A stretch of DNA of 64,000 nucleotides from Shinella zoogloeoides (GTDB taxonomy: Bacteria; Pseudomonadota; Alphaproteobacteria; Rhizobiales; Rhizobiaceae). The DNA is taken from contig NZ_QNUJ01000005.1 in the NCBI RefSeq assembly GCF_003574625.1, positions 62,001 through 126,000 of the forward strand. Direction: 5' to 3'. The notes under the pieces were generated by a model. The model did not search any database. It saw only the letters and a program-made list of their open reading frames with translations, and was not told the DNA's origin. The position numbers and the translations under genes are program-made. This document shows, piece after piece, positions 42,275 to 49,758 of the stretch. The stretch's first letter is position 1. Each line of letters begins with the position of its first letter.

Positions 42275-43753
42275 ATGACCCTTTCCGACCTCGTCCTCGG
42301 CCGCCGCCCGGAAGGCCGCACCGCGCTTTCCGCCCGCTGGATCGTCGCCCATGAAAACGGCCGCCACCGGCTTCTGACCGACGGCGAGATCGTCATCGAG
42401 GGGCAGGAGGTCGTCTATGTCGGCCCGCGCTTTCCCGGCGAGGTGGCGCGGCGCATCGCGCTTGGCGATGCGCTGGTCTCGCCCGGCTTCGTCGATCTCG
42501 ACGCCCTGTCGGATCTCGACACCACGGTCCTGACCATCGACTACGGTCCCGGCTGGGCGACGGGCCGCGTCTGGCCGCGCAGCTATGTCGAGCGCGGTCC
42601 CTACGAGATGTACACCCCGGAACAGCTCGTCTTCCAGAAGCGCTTCGCCTTTGCGCAGCTGCTCCTGAGCGGCGTCACCTCGGCGCTGCCCATCGCCTCG
42701 CTGTTCTATCGCGAATGGGCGGAGACGGTCGCCGAGTTCGAGGGTGCGGCGGATGCGGCGGGCGATCTCGGCCTGCGCGTCTGGCTCGGCCCGGCCTATC
42801 GCTCGGGCGGCATGGTCTGCGAGGCGCCCGGCGTGCTGGAGCCGGTCTTCGACGAGGCGCGCGGGCTCAAGGGACTGGAGGACGCCATCGCCTTTGCCGG
42901 CCGCATCGCCGGCCGCCACGAGGGGCTGGTGCAGGGCATGCTCGCGCCGGACCGGGTGGAGACCTCGACGCTGGCGCTTCTCCAGCGCACCATGGCCGCC
43001 TCCGCCGAGATGAACCTGCCGGTGCGCCTGCACATGGCGCAGGGCAAGATGGAGCGCCAGACCGTCGCCCGCCTGCACGGCACCACCGCGCCGCAATGGA
43101 TGGCGCGTCACGGCCTTCTCAACGAGCGGCTGATCGCGCCGCATGCGGTGCAGGCCGAGCCGGAGGACCTCGACCTCTATGCGAAGCATGGCGTGACCAT
43201 CGCCCATTGCCCGCTGGTCTATGCCCGCGGCGGCGAATATCTCAACTCCTTCCGCCGCTGCCGCGATCTCGGCATCCGCATCGGCATGGGCACCGACACG
43301 ACGCCGCCCGACATGGTGCTGAACATGGCCGTCGCGCTGATGACCGGCCGCATCGCGGCGGGCGAGGCGGGGCTTTCGACGGCGGAGGTCTTCGATGCGG
43401 CGACGCTCGGCGGCGCGGATGCGCTCGGCCGCACGGATATCGGCCGCCTGCAGCCGGGCTCCAAGGCCGACATCGCCATCTTCGACCTCTCCGACCCGCG
43501 TTTCGCGCCGACGGTCGACCCGGTGCAATCGCTGATCTTCGGCGCGACCGGCCGGGTCACGCGCGCCGTCTTCGTCGACGGGCGGCTCTCCATGCGCGAC
43601 GGCGAGGTGGCCGGCATCGACATCAAGGCGGCGCGGAGACAGGCGCAGGCGCAGTTCGACGGGCTGGTCGCCAAATATCCCGAGCGGAGCTGGGGCCATC
43701 CTTCCGTCGAGACGATGTTCCCGCCGACCTATCCGCACTGGAAGGCCGACTAA
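42275..43753 (+). CDS. Amidohydrolase-like protein without the HxH metal motif
   Basis: This 492-residue protein has the amidohydrolase architecture: an N-terminal beta-sandwich, then the TIM barrel, with LHMAQGKMERQ, IAPHAVQAEPEDL, IAHCPLVYARGG, GMGTDTTPPDMVLNMA and RLQPGSKADIAIF in order. Where family members have PGFVDAHTHL, this protein reads PGFVDLDALSDLD (70-82): the two histidines of HxH are Asp76 and Leu78. The metal centre must therefore be different or absent. The ribosome-binding site is weak. It is the third gene of its family in this island and follows its neighbour by 32 bases. It could be a divergent hydrolase or an inactive partner. Confidence 0.82.
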   Translation: MTLSDLVLGRRPEGRTALSARWIVAHENGRHRLLTDGEIVIEGQEVVYVGPRFPGEVARRIALGDALVSPGFVDLDALSDLDTTVLTIDYGPGWATGRVWPRSYVERGPYEMYTPEQLVFQKRFAFAQLLLSGVTSALPIASLFYREWAETVAEFEGAADAAGDLGLRVWLGPAYRSGGMVCEAPGVLEPVFDEARGLKGLEDAIAFAGRIAGRHEGLVQGMLAPDRVETSTLALLQRTMAASAEMNLPVRLHMAQGKMERQTVARLHGTTAPQWMARHGLLNERLIAPHAVQAEPEDLDLYAKHGVTIAHCPLVYARGGEYLNSFRRCRDLGIRIGMGTDTTPPDMVLNMAVALMTGRIAAGEAGLSTAEVFDAATLGGADALGRTDIGRLQPGSKADIAIFDLSDPRFAPTVDPVQSLIFGATGRVTRAVFVDGRLSMRDGEVAGIDIKAARRQAQAQFDGLVAKYPERSWGHPSVETMFPPTYPHWKAD

Positions 43754-43820
43754 GGACGGATAGCGGGGCGATTGCCGGACGGGCCCTCCTGTGCGACCAT
43801 GCGCGCGGGAGGATGTCTGG

Positions 43821-45692
43821 ATGGTGTCGACGCTGTCGCACATACGGGAGATCGAACGCGTCGGCATGGGCGCGGTCAGCCCGCGCGATGCGCCCGTCAT
43901 CCAGTCCTGGCTGCGCTGCCTCAACGACTACAAGCTCGATCCGGCCGTCGCGCAGGAAGCCTATATCGTTCCCGAACTGAAGCTGCGCGAGCATCGCGAG
44001 CAGGCCGAGGAGCTGATCCGCATCGGCCGTTCGGGCCTGGAAGCGCTGTTCAATCAGGTGGCCGGGCAGAACTACGTGCTGCTGCTTTCCGATGCGCGCG
44101 GCGTTACCGTCGATTTCATGGGCGATCCGACCTTCGACAACCAGTTGCGCAAGGCGGGGCTCTATCTCGGCTCGGAATGGTCGGAGAACCGGGCGGGCAC
44201 CTGCGCGGTCGGGGCCTGCATGGTCTCCGGCGAGCCGGTGATCATCCATCAGGACGACCATTTCGACACCAGCCATATCGGGCTTACCTGCACCGCCGCG
44301 CCGGTCTTCGACACGCTGGGCAGCCTGACGGCCGTGCTCGACATCTCGCAGCTCCGATCGCCGACGGTGAAGACCAGCCAGCAGCTCGCACTGCATCTCG
44401 TCGCCTCCACCGCGCGGCGCATCGAGCTTGCCAATCTCATGACCCGCACCCGCAACGACTGGGTGCTGCGCCTTGCCCGCTCGCCGGAATTCCTCGATGT
44501 CGATCCCGATGCCGCCATCGCGCTCGACGGCAGCGGCCGCATCACCGGTCTCACCCATGGTGGCTTCGGCGCGCTCGCCCGTTCGATGAACCTTGCCGGC
44601 CTTTCCACCCGCGATTTCCTCGGCCAGCCGATTTCGCAGGTCTTCGACATCGACGTCGACGACCTGCCGCGCTTCATGCGCGGCCGGTCGAACGGCGAGC
44701 GGCTGCTTCAGGCGCGCAACGGGCTGGTGCTGTTCGCGAGCGCCGTCGCGCCGGCGGTCAATCTTCGTTCGGCCGTGCCGGCGCAGCCGCGCCTGCCGCG
44801 GGCGCTCCGGGACCTCAGCAACGGTGACGCCGCGATGGAACGGGTGCAGGCGCGCGCGGCAAAGCTCGCGGCGCGCGATATTCCGATCCTCATCCAGGGC
44901 GAGACGGGTAGCGGCAAGGAGTTCCTGGCGCGGGCGATCCATGACGGTTGCGGCGGCAGCGGGGCCTTCGTCGCGGTAAATTGCGCGGCGATCCCCGAAC
45001 ACCTCATCGAATCCGAGCTCTTCGGCTATGCGCCGGGCGCCTTCACCGGCGCCAGCCAGAAGGGCAAGCGCGGCCTGATCGAGGAGGCGAGCGGCGGCAC
45101 GCTCTTCCTCGACGAGATCGGCGACATGCCGCTTGTCCTGCAAAGCCGGCTCCTGCGCGTGCTCTCGGAAAACGAGGTGCAGCCGGTCGGGGCGCTCAAG
45201 GCGCGGGCGGTGCGCCTCAGGGTTCTCTCCGCCTCGCATCGCGACCTTGCCGAACTGGTGCGGGAGGGCCGCTTCCGGCAGGACCTCTATTATCGCCTCA
45301 ACGCGGCGACGCTCAGCCTGCCGGCGCTTCGGGAGCGGCAGGATCTCGGCTGGCTCGTCGACCAGCTCCTCGCCCGCATCGAGAAGGAGAACGGCGCGTC
45401 CTACCGGCTCGACAGGGCGGCGCGGGCCGTGCTGCTCGCCCATGACTGGCCGGGCAACCTGCGGGAACTCTCCAATGCGCTGCGCGTGGCGGCGGCGCTG
45501 TCGGAGGGCGGCGTCATCGGCACCGATAGCCTGCCGGATCACCTTTTCGCCGAACCGGCCGCCGCCCGGCCCGGCGACGAGGACGCCCTGCGCCAGGCCC
45601 TTACCGACTGCGGCAACAATGTTTCCGCGCTCGCCCGCAAGCTCGGGATCAACCGCTCCACCATCCACCGCCGCCTCAAGCGGCTCAACTGA
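43821..45692 (+). CDS. Sigma54-dependent activator (AcoR type)
   Basis: This 623-residue regulator has an N-terminal GAF-like sensor (about 60-200), a linker, an AAA+ domain (about 335-560) and a Fis-type helix-turn-helix at the end. The AAA+ core has Walker A GETGSGKE near residue 360 and the GAFTGA loop at 406-411 that contacts sigma54, followed by GGTLFLDEIGDM (Walker B). The helix-turn-helix is ALARKLGINRSTIHRRLKRLN. AcoR-like activators sense acetoin or related diols. The start at 43821 has GGGAGG 8 bases upstream. A sigma54 promoter and a palindromic site lie directly downstream, before the dehydrogenase gene, so this is the local regulator. Confidence 0.92.
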   Translation: MVSTLSHIREIERVGMGAVSPRDAPVIQSWLRCLNDYKLDPAVAQEAYIVPELKLREHREQAEELIRIGRSGLEALFNQVAGQNYVLLLSDARGVTVDFMGDPTFDNQLRKAGLYLGSEWSENRAGTCAVGACMVSGEPVIIHQDDHFDTSHIGLTCTAAPVFDTLGSLTAVLDISQLRSPTVKTSQQLALHLVASTARRIELANLMTRTRNDWVLRLARSPEFLDVDPDAAIALDGSGRITGLTHGGFGALARSMNLAGLSTRDFLGQPISQVFDIDVDDLPRFMRGRSNGERLLQARNGLVLFASAVAPAVNLRSAVPAQPRLPRALRDLSNGDAAMERVQARAAKLAARDIPILIQGETGSGKEFLARAIHDGCGGSGAFVAVNCAAIPEHLIESELFGYAPGAFTGASQKGKRGLIEEASGGTLFLDEIGDMPLVLQSRLLRVLSENEVQPVGALKARAVRLRVLSASHRDLAELVREGRFRQDLYYRLNAATLSLPALRERQDLGWLVDQLLARIEKENGASYRLDRAARAVLLAHDWPGNLRELSNALRVAAALSEGGVIGTDSLPDHLFAEPAAARPGDEDALRQALTDCGNNVSALARKLGINRSTIHRRLKRLN

Positions 45693-45701
45693 CGCAACGG
45701 C

Positions 45702-45731
45702 TGCAACACCTGTCGCACGCCACCTGTTGCA
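45702..45731. promoter_or_regulatory. Palindromic upstream activating site for the AcoR-type regulator
   Basis: TGCAACA (45702-45708) is inverted as TGTTGCA (45725-45731), with the inner CACCTG/CACCTG partly shared. The centre is about 90 bases upstream of the -24/-12 promoter, the normal distance for an enhancer-binding protein. It starts 9 bases after the regulator gene ends. Confidence 0.65.
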
Positions 45732-45803
45732 TCCCGTCCCGCGGTCCGGCTTCCCTTGATGGAAGCCGTTGATAATAATTGGAAATTCTTCCATCGGCCG
45801 TTC

Positions 45804-45819
45804 TGGCACGGTGCTTGCT
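45804..45819 (+). promoter_or_regulatory. Sigma54 (-24/-12) promoter
   Basis: TGGCACG at 45804-45810 and TTGCT at 45815-45819 match the consensus TGGCACG-N4-TTGCW exactly, with GG and GC 12 bases apart. It lies 35 bases before the dehydrogenase start and is the expected target of the sigma54 activator encoded upstream. Confidence 0.9.
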
Positions 45820-45853
45820 GATCCTCCTGCGCAAGAACGACAGGAGGAACTCA

Positions 45854-46927
45854 ATGAAAGCTCTGCGCTTCCACGCCGCCAGGGACCTGCGTATCGAGGA
45901 GGTCGATGCGCCGCCGTCGCCCGGCCCGGGCGAGGTGCTGGTCGAGAACCGCTTCTGCGGTATCTGCGGGACGGACCTGCATGAATACGCCTATGGTCCG
46001 ATCTTCGTGCCGAAGGAACCGCATCCGTTTACCGGCGCGCACGGCCCGCAGATCCTCGGCCACGAATTCGGCGGGGTCGTCAAGGCCGTTGGCGAAGGGG
46101 TCGGCCATGTAAAGCCGGGGGATCGTGTCTCGATCCAGCCGCTGATCATGCCCCGCCGTGGCGACTACTATGCCGACCGCGGCCTGTTCCACCTCAGCGG
46201 CAACCTCGCGCTCGCCGGCCTGTCCTGGCATTCCGGCGGCATGGCGCAGGCAGCGCTTGTCAACGACTATAACGTCCAGCCCATTCCCGATGCGCTGAGC
46301 GACGAGGAAGCCGCCCTGATCGAGCCGACGGCGGTCGCCGTCTACGCCTGCGATCGTGGTGGCGTGACGGCCGGCAACAGCGTGCTCGTCACCGGCGCGG
46401 GACCGATCGGCATTCTCGTCGCCATGGCAGCGCGGGCGGCCGGGGCCTCGCAGATCTTCCTGTCCGATCTCAACGATACCCGGCTGGCTCTGGCGCGGGA
46501 GGCGCTGGGCGAGGTGCGCACCATAAACCCCCGGACGGAAAAGGTCGGCGACGTCATCCGCGCCGAGACGGAGGGCGGCGTCGGCTGCGATGTCGCCATC
46601 GAATGCGTCGGCAACGAACATGCGTTGAAGAATTGCGCGGATGCCGTGCGCAAGCAGGGCGTCGTGGTGCAGACCGGGCTTCACCCCGGCGAGAACCCGC
46701 TGAACTGGTTCGACGTCACGTTCAAGGACATCGACATCCGCGGCTCCTGGGCCTACCCGACCCACTACTGGCCGCGCGTCGCCCGGCTGATCGCCAGCGG
46801 CCAGATTCCGGCGAGCCGCATCGTCACGAAACGTGTCTCGCTCGGCGAGGCCGTCACCGAAGGGTTCGACCAGTTGCTCGACCCTGCCGGCAGGCACCTG
46901 AAGATCCTGATCGACCTCACGCGATAG
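45854..46927 (+). CDS. Zinc-dependent 2,3-butanediol dehydrogenase-like enzyme
   Basis: This 357-residue medium-chain dehydrogenase has the catalytic zinc residues Cys38 in CGICGTDLHEY and His70-Glu71 in LGHEFGGVV, and the NAD-binding VTGAGPIGILVAMAA. The four-cysteine structural zinc lobe is missing, as in butanediol dehydrogenases (BdhA). The segment PLIMPRRGDYYADRGLFHL replaces it. BdhA interconverts acetoin and 2,3-butanediol. The sigma54 promoter and an AcoR-type regulator upstream support diol or acetoin catabolism, although other secondary alcohols are possible. AGGAGGAACTCA gives a strong start. Confidence 0.85.
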   Translation: MKALRFHAARDLRIEEVDAPPSPGPGEVLVENRFCGICGTDLHEYAYGPIFVPKEPHPFTGAHGPQILGHEFGGVVKAVGEGVGHVKPGDRVSIQPLIMPRRGDYYADRGLFHLSGNLALAGLSWHSGGMAQAALVNDYNVQPIPDALSDEEAALIEPTAVAVYACDRGGVTAGNSVLVTGAGPIGILVAMAARAAGASQIFLSDLNDTRLALAREALGEVRTINPRTEKVGDVIRAETEGGVGCDVAIECVGNEHALKNCADAVRKQGVVVQTGLHPGENPLNWFDVTFKDIDIRGSWAYPTHYWPRVARLIASGQIPASRIVTKRVSLGEAVTEGFDQLLDPAGRHLKILIDLTR

Positions 46928-46941
46928 GCCGGTCTGTTCTG

Positions 46942-46965
46942 CGGGACGGTTGAGGAGCCGTCCCG
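46942..46965 (+). terminator. Hairpin between dehydrogenase and monooxygenase genes
   Basis: CGGGACGG (46942-46949) pairs with CCGTCCCG (46958-46965) around an 8-base loop, followed by TTTCC. It could be a partial terminator reducing expression of the downstream monooxygenase. Confidence 0.5.
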
Positions 46966-46991
46966 TTTCCCACTGAGCAGGAGGAGAAACG

Positions 46992-48791
46992 ATGCTCGAG
47001 AAAACCCCCACCACCCGCGTCCAGGCACTTCTCGATACGCTCGGCGCGGCCCTTGTTGCCGGCCGGATCGACGATGCCGTCAACCTTTTCGCCGAGGAGT
47101 GCTACTGGCGCGACCTCGTCGCCTTCACCTGGAACATCAAGACCGTCGAGGGCCGCGACCAGGTGCGCGACATGCTGCAATCGCAGCTTTCCACCGCCAA
47201 GCCGTCGAACTGGCGGGTCGCTTCGGGCGAGGAGGCGACGGAGAGCGACGGTGTCCTCGAAAGCTGGATCACCTTCGAGACGGCGACCGGGCGCGGCTAC
47301 GGCCTCGTGCGCTTCAAGGACGGACTCATCTGGACGTTGCTGACGGCGCTTTCCGAGCTGAAGGGCCATGAGGAGAAATCCGGCTTCACCCGCCCGCTCG
47401 GTGCGAAGCATGGCCAGAATCTCGGCGCGAAGACCTGGAAGGAGGAGCGCGAGGAGGAGGAGCGCACGCTCGGCTACGAGAAGCAGCCCTATGTCGTCAT
47501 CATCGGCGGCGGGCAGGGCGGCATCGCGCTCGGCGCACGGCTGCGCCAGCTCGGCGTGCCCACCATCATCCTCGAGAAGAACGACCGGCCGGGCGACAGC
47601 TGGCGCAAGCGCTACAAGTCGCTCTGCCTGCACGATCCCGTCTGGTACGACCATCTGCCCTATATCGACTTTCCGAAGAACTGGCCGATCTTCGCGCCGA
47701 AGGACAAGATCGGCGACTGGCTGGAATTCTACACCAAGGTCATGGAGCTGAACTACTGGACCCGCTCCACCGCGAAGTCCGCGAAATGGGACGAGGCGGC
47801 GCAGGAGTGGACCATTATCGTCGACCGCGACGGCGAGGAGGTCGTGCTGCGGCCAAAGCAGCTCGTCTTCGCGACCGGCATGTCCGGCAAGGCGAACATC
47901 CCCGACTTCAAGGGACGCGAGCGCTTTGCCGGCGACCAGCACCATTCCTCGCAGCATCCCGGGCCGGACGGCTACAAGGGTAAAAAGGTCGTCGTCATCG
48001 GCTCGAACAATTCGGCCCATGACATCTGCGCGGCGCTCCACGAAGCCGGCGTCGACGTCACCATGATCCAGCGCTCGACGACCCATATCGTCAAGTCGGA
48101 CACGCTGATGGATATCGGCCTCGGCGCGCTCTATTCCGAGGAGGCGCTGGCGAATGGCGTGACGACGCAGAAGGCCGATCTCATCTTCGCCTCGCTTCCC
48201 TACCGGATCATGCACGAATTCCAGATCCCGCTCTACGACAGGATGCGCGAGCGCGACGCCGAATTCTACGCGGCGCTGGAAAAGGCCGGCTTCCAGCTCG
48301 ACTGGGGCGCGGACGGCTCGGGCCTCTTCATGAAGTACCTGCGGCGCGGCTCCGGCTATTATATCGATATCGGCGCCTCGCAGCTCATCATCGACGGCAA
48401 GGTGAAGCTTGCCGCCGGGCAGGTCGAGGAGATCACGGAGAATGCCGTGAAGCTTTCGGACGGCAGGGAGATCCCGGCCGATGTCATCGTCTATGCGACA
48501 GGCTACGGCTCGATGAACGGCTGGGTCGCCGACCTCATCGACCAGGAGACGGCCGACCGGGTCGGCAAGGTCTGGGGCCTCGGCTCCGATACGCCGAAGG
48601 ATCCGGGTCCCTGGGAGGGCGAGCAGCGCAACATGTGGAAGCCGACGCAGCAGGCCGCGCTGTGGTTCCACGGCGGCAACCTGCACCAGTCGCGCCACTA
48701 TTCCCAGTATCTGGCGCTTCAGCTCAAGGCGCGCCTGGAAAACCTCCCCACGCCGGTCTATGGCCTCCAACCGGTTCACCACCGGAAATAG
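46992..48791 (+). CDS. Flavin-containing monooxygenase with an N-terminal SnoaL-like domain
   Basis: This 599-residue protein has an N-terminal NTF2/SnoaL-like domain (about 5-125; LLDTLGAALVAGRIDDAVNLF) followed by a class B flavin monooxygenase. FAD binding is VVIIGGGQGGIALGARL, NADPH binding is VVVIGSNNSAHDICAAL, and the fingerprint FAGDQHHSSQH fits FxGxxxHxxx. The C-terminal VIVYATGYGSMNGWV is the ATG-type motif. Related plant enzymes (YUCCA) make auxin, but bacterial members oxidise ketones, amines or sulfur compounds. It follows the butanediol dehydrogenase-like gene and may share its sigma54 control. A Baeyer-Villiger-like step after alcohol oxidation is possible but unproven. Confidence 0.85.
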   Translation: MLEKTPTTRVQALLDTLGAALVAGRIDDAVNLFAEECYWRDLVAFTWNIKTVEGRDQVRDMLQSQLSTAKPSNWRVASGEEATESDGVLESWITFETATGRGYGLVRFKDGLIWTLLTALSELKGHEEKSGFTRPLGAKHGQNLGAKTWKEEREEEERTLGYEKQPYVVIIGGGQGGIALGARLRQLGVPTIILEKNDRPGDSWRKRYKSLCLHDPVWYDHLPYIDFPKNWPIFAPKDKIGDWLEFYTKVMELNYWTRSTAKSAKWDEAAQEWTIIVDRDGEEVVLRPKQLVFATGMSGKANIPDFKGRERFAGDQHHSSQHPGPDGYKGKKVVVIGSNNSAHDICAALHEAGVDVTMIQRSTTHIVKSDTLMDIGLGALYSEEALANGVTTQKADLIFASLPYRIMHEFQIPLYDRMRERDAEFYAALEKAGFQLDWGADGSGLFMKYLRRGSGYYIDIGASQLIIDGKVKLAAGQVEEITENAVKLSDGREIPADVIVYATGYGSMNGWVADLIDQETADRVGKVWGLGSDTPKDPGPWEGEQRNMWKPTQQAALWFHGGNLHQSRHYSQYLALQLKARLENLPTPVYGLQPVHHRK

Positions 48792-48980
48792 GCCGGCACC
48801 TCGAGCGGGCAGCGCAGGTCGCTGCCCGCCTTTTATTGCGAACAGGTCTCCAGGTCTCGACGAAGCGGGCGAGCCGGCTATTGGTCTGGTGGCTGCCGCT
48901 GTGAGCGGCGCGCTTCATTCTTGCCAGAAGCGGCAAGCGGGTCTATCGACGGGCGACCCCAGCCCTTCAGGAACCCTGCC

Positions 48981-49472
48981 ATGTTCGACATCCGCAAGAT
49001 CGAAGCCGCCGACAAGCCCGGCTTCTACCGCGAGCTTCTCGCCCAGGCGGAAGGCCTGCTGCACGGCGAGCGCGATGCGATCGCCAATGCGGCGAACCTC
49101 TCCGCACTGATCTACGATGCCGTCGCCGACCTCAACTGGGCCGGCTTCTATTTCCTGAAGACGCCCGGCGAACTCGTGCTGGGGCCGTTCCAGGGCAAGG
49201 TCGCCTGCGTGCGCATTCCGGTCGGCAAAGGCGTCTGCGGCACGGCGGTCGCCGAGGCGCGCAGCCAGCTCGTGGCGGACGTGCATGCCTTTCCCGGCCA
49301 TATCGCCTGCGATGCCGCCTCGCGCTCCGAGGTGGTGGTGCCGCTGATCCGCGCGGGCGCTGTGCTCGGCGTGCTCGATCTCGACAGCCCTTCGCCCGGC
49401 CGCTTCACGGCGGAGGACCAGGCGGGCTTCGAGGCGCTTGCCGCGCTCTATGTGGCGGGCAGCGATTTTTGA
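48981..49472 (+). CDS. msrC: Free methionine-R-sulfoxide reductase (GAF domain)
   Basis: This 163-residue GAF-domain enzyme reduces free methionine-R-sulfoxide. Conserved Cys76, Cys86 and Cys110 have the same spacing (10 and 24 residues) as the catalytic set of E. coli fRMsr, in QGKVACVRIPVGKGVCGTA and HIACDAASRSE. The WAGFYFL and LDLDSPSPGRF segments are also typical. Start 48981 was chosen from the family N-terminus; an upstream extension is possible. It is a single-gene unit upstream of the AbcR-like RNA, 82 bases away. Confidence 0.92.
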   Translation: MFDIRKIEAADKPGFYRELLAQAEGLLHGERDAIANAANLSALIYDAVADLNWAGFYFLKTPGELVLGPFQGKVACVRIPVGKGVCGTAVAEARSQLVADVHAFPGHIACDAASRSEVVVPLIRAGAVLGVLDLDSPSPGRFTAEDQAGFEALAALYVAGSDF

Positions 49473-49542
49473 GGTGGTGAGCGATGCAGCATGCGCATAG
49501 CTGCACTGCACAATAAATGTTTTCCATCTGATCAAAAAACGA

Positions 49543-49548
49543 CCATAT
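49543..49548 (+). promoter_or_regulatory. Likely -10 box of the AbcR-like sRNA
   Basis: CCATAT at 49543-49548 resembles the CTATAT -10 element of rhizobial sRNA promoters and would place transcription start near 49555. The upstream 60 bases are AT-rich and contain GCATGCGCAT, which could be an activator site (a LysR-type regulator, VtlR/LsrB, controls AbcR RNAs in relatives). Confidence 0.5.
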
Positions 49549-49554
49549 TGCACA

Positions 49555-49668
49555 CAGCTGATGCGCATGGCGGTTTTCCTCCCAGTGCCGCTGTATCAGC
49601 TGTTCCCCTCTGGAGGTTTTTGACCTTCACACCTCATGGGCCGCGAATTTCGCCGGCCCATTTTTTTT
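49555..49668 (+). ncRNA. abcR: AbcR-like trans-acting small RNA (alpha-r15 family)
   Basis: This stretch of about 114 bases has the layout of rhizobial AbcR RNAs: a 5' stem-loop region, two unpaired anti-Shine-Dalgarno segments and a strong terminator. The segments are CTCCCA at 49579-49584 (in TTTTCCTCCCAGTGCC) and GTTCCCCTC at 49602-49610, the two motifs described for AbcR1/AbcR2 of Sinorhizobium and Agrobacterium. The RNA ends with a 7-base-pair hairpin and eight Ts. AbcR RNAs bind Hfq and repress many ABC-transporter binding-protein mRNAs. The family assignment is from memory of the motifs, not a covariance search; the 5' end is inferred from the -10 box. Confidence 0.8.
49637..49668 (+). 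terminator. Rho-independent terminator of the AbcR-like RNA
   Basis: TGGGCCG (49637-49643) and CGGCCCA (49654-49660) form a perfect 7-base-pair stem with a 10-base loop, followed directly by eight Ts (49661-49668). It is the clearest intrinsic terminator in the window. Confidence 0.88.
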
Positions 49669-49758
49669 GCCCTTATGGCAGGGCTCAGCGGAACAGGTAC
49701 GGTATTGGCGGGGCGAGGGCTAGTCGGCCCCTTTCGCGCTGGTAGCAGCGGGCTGCGT

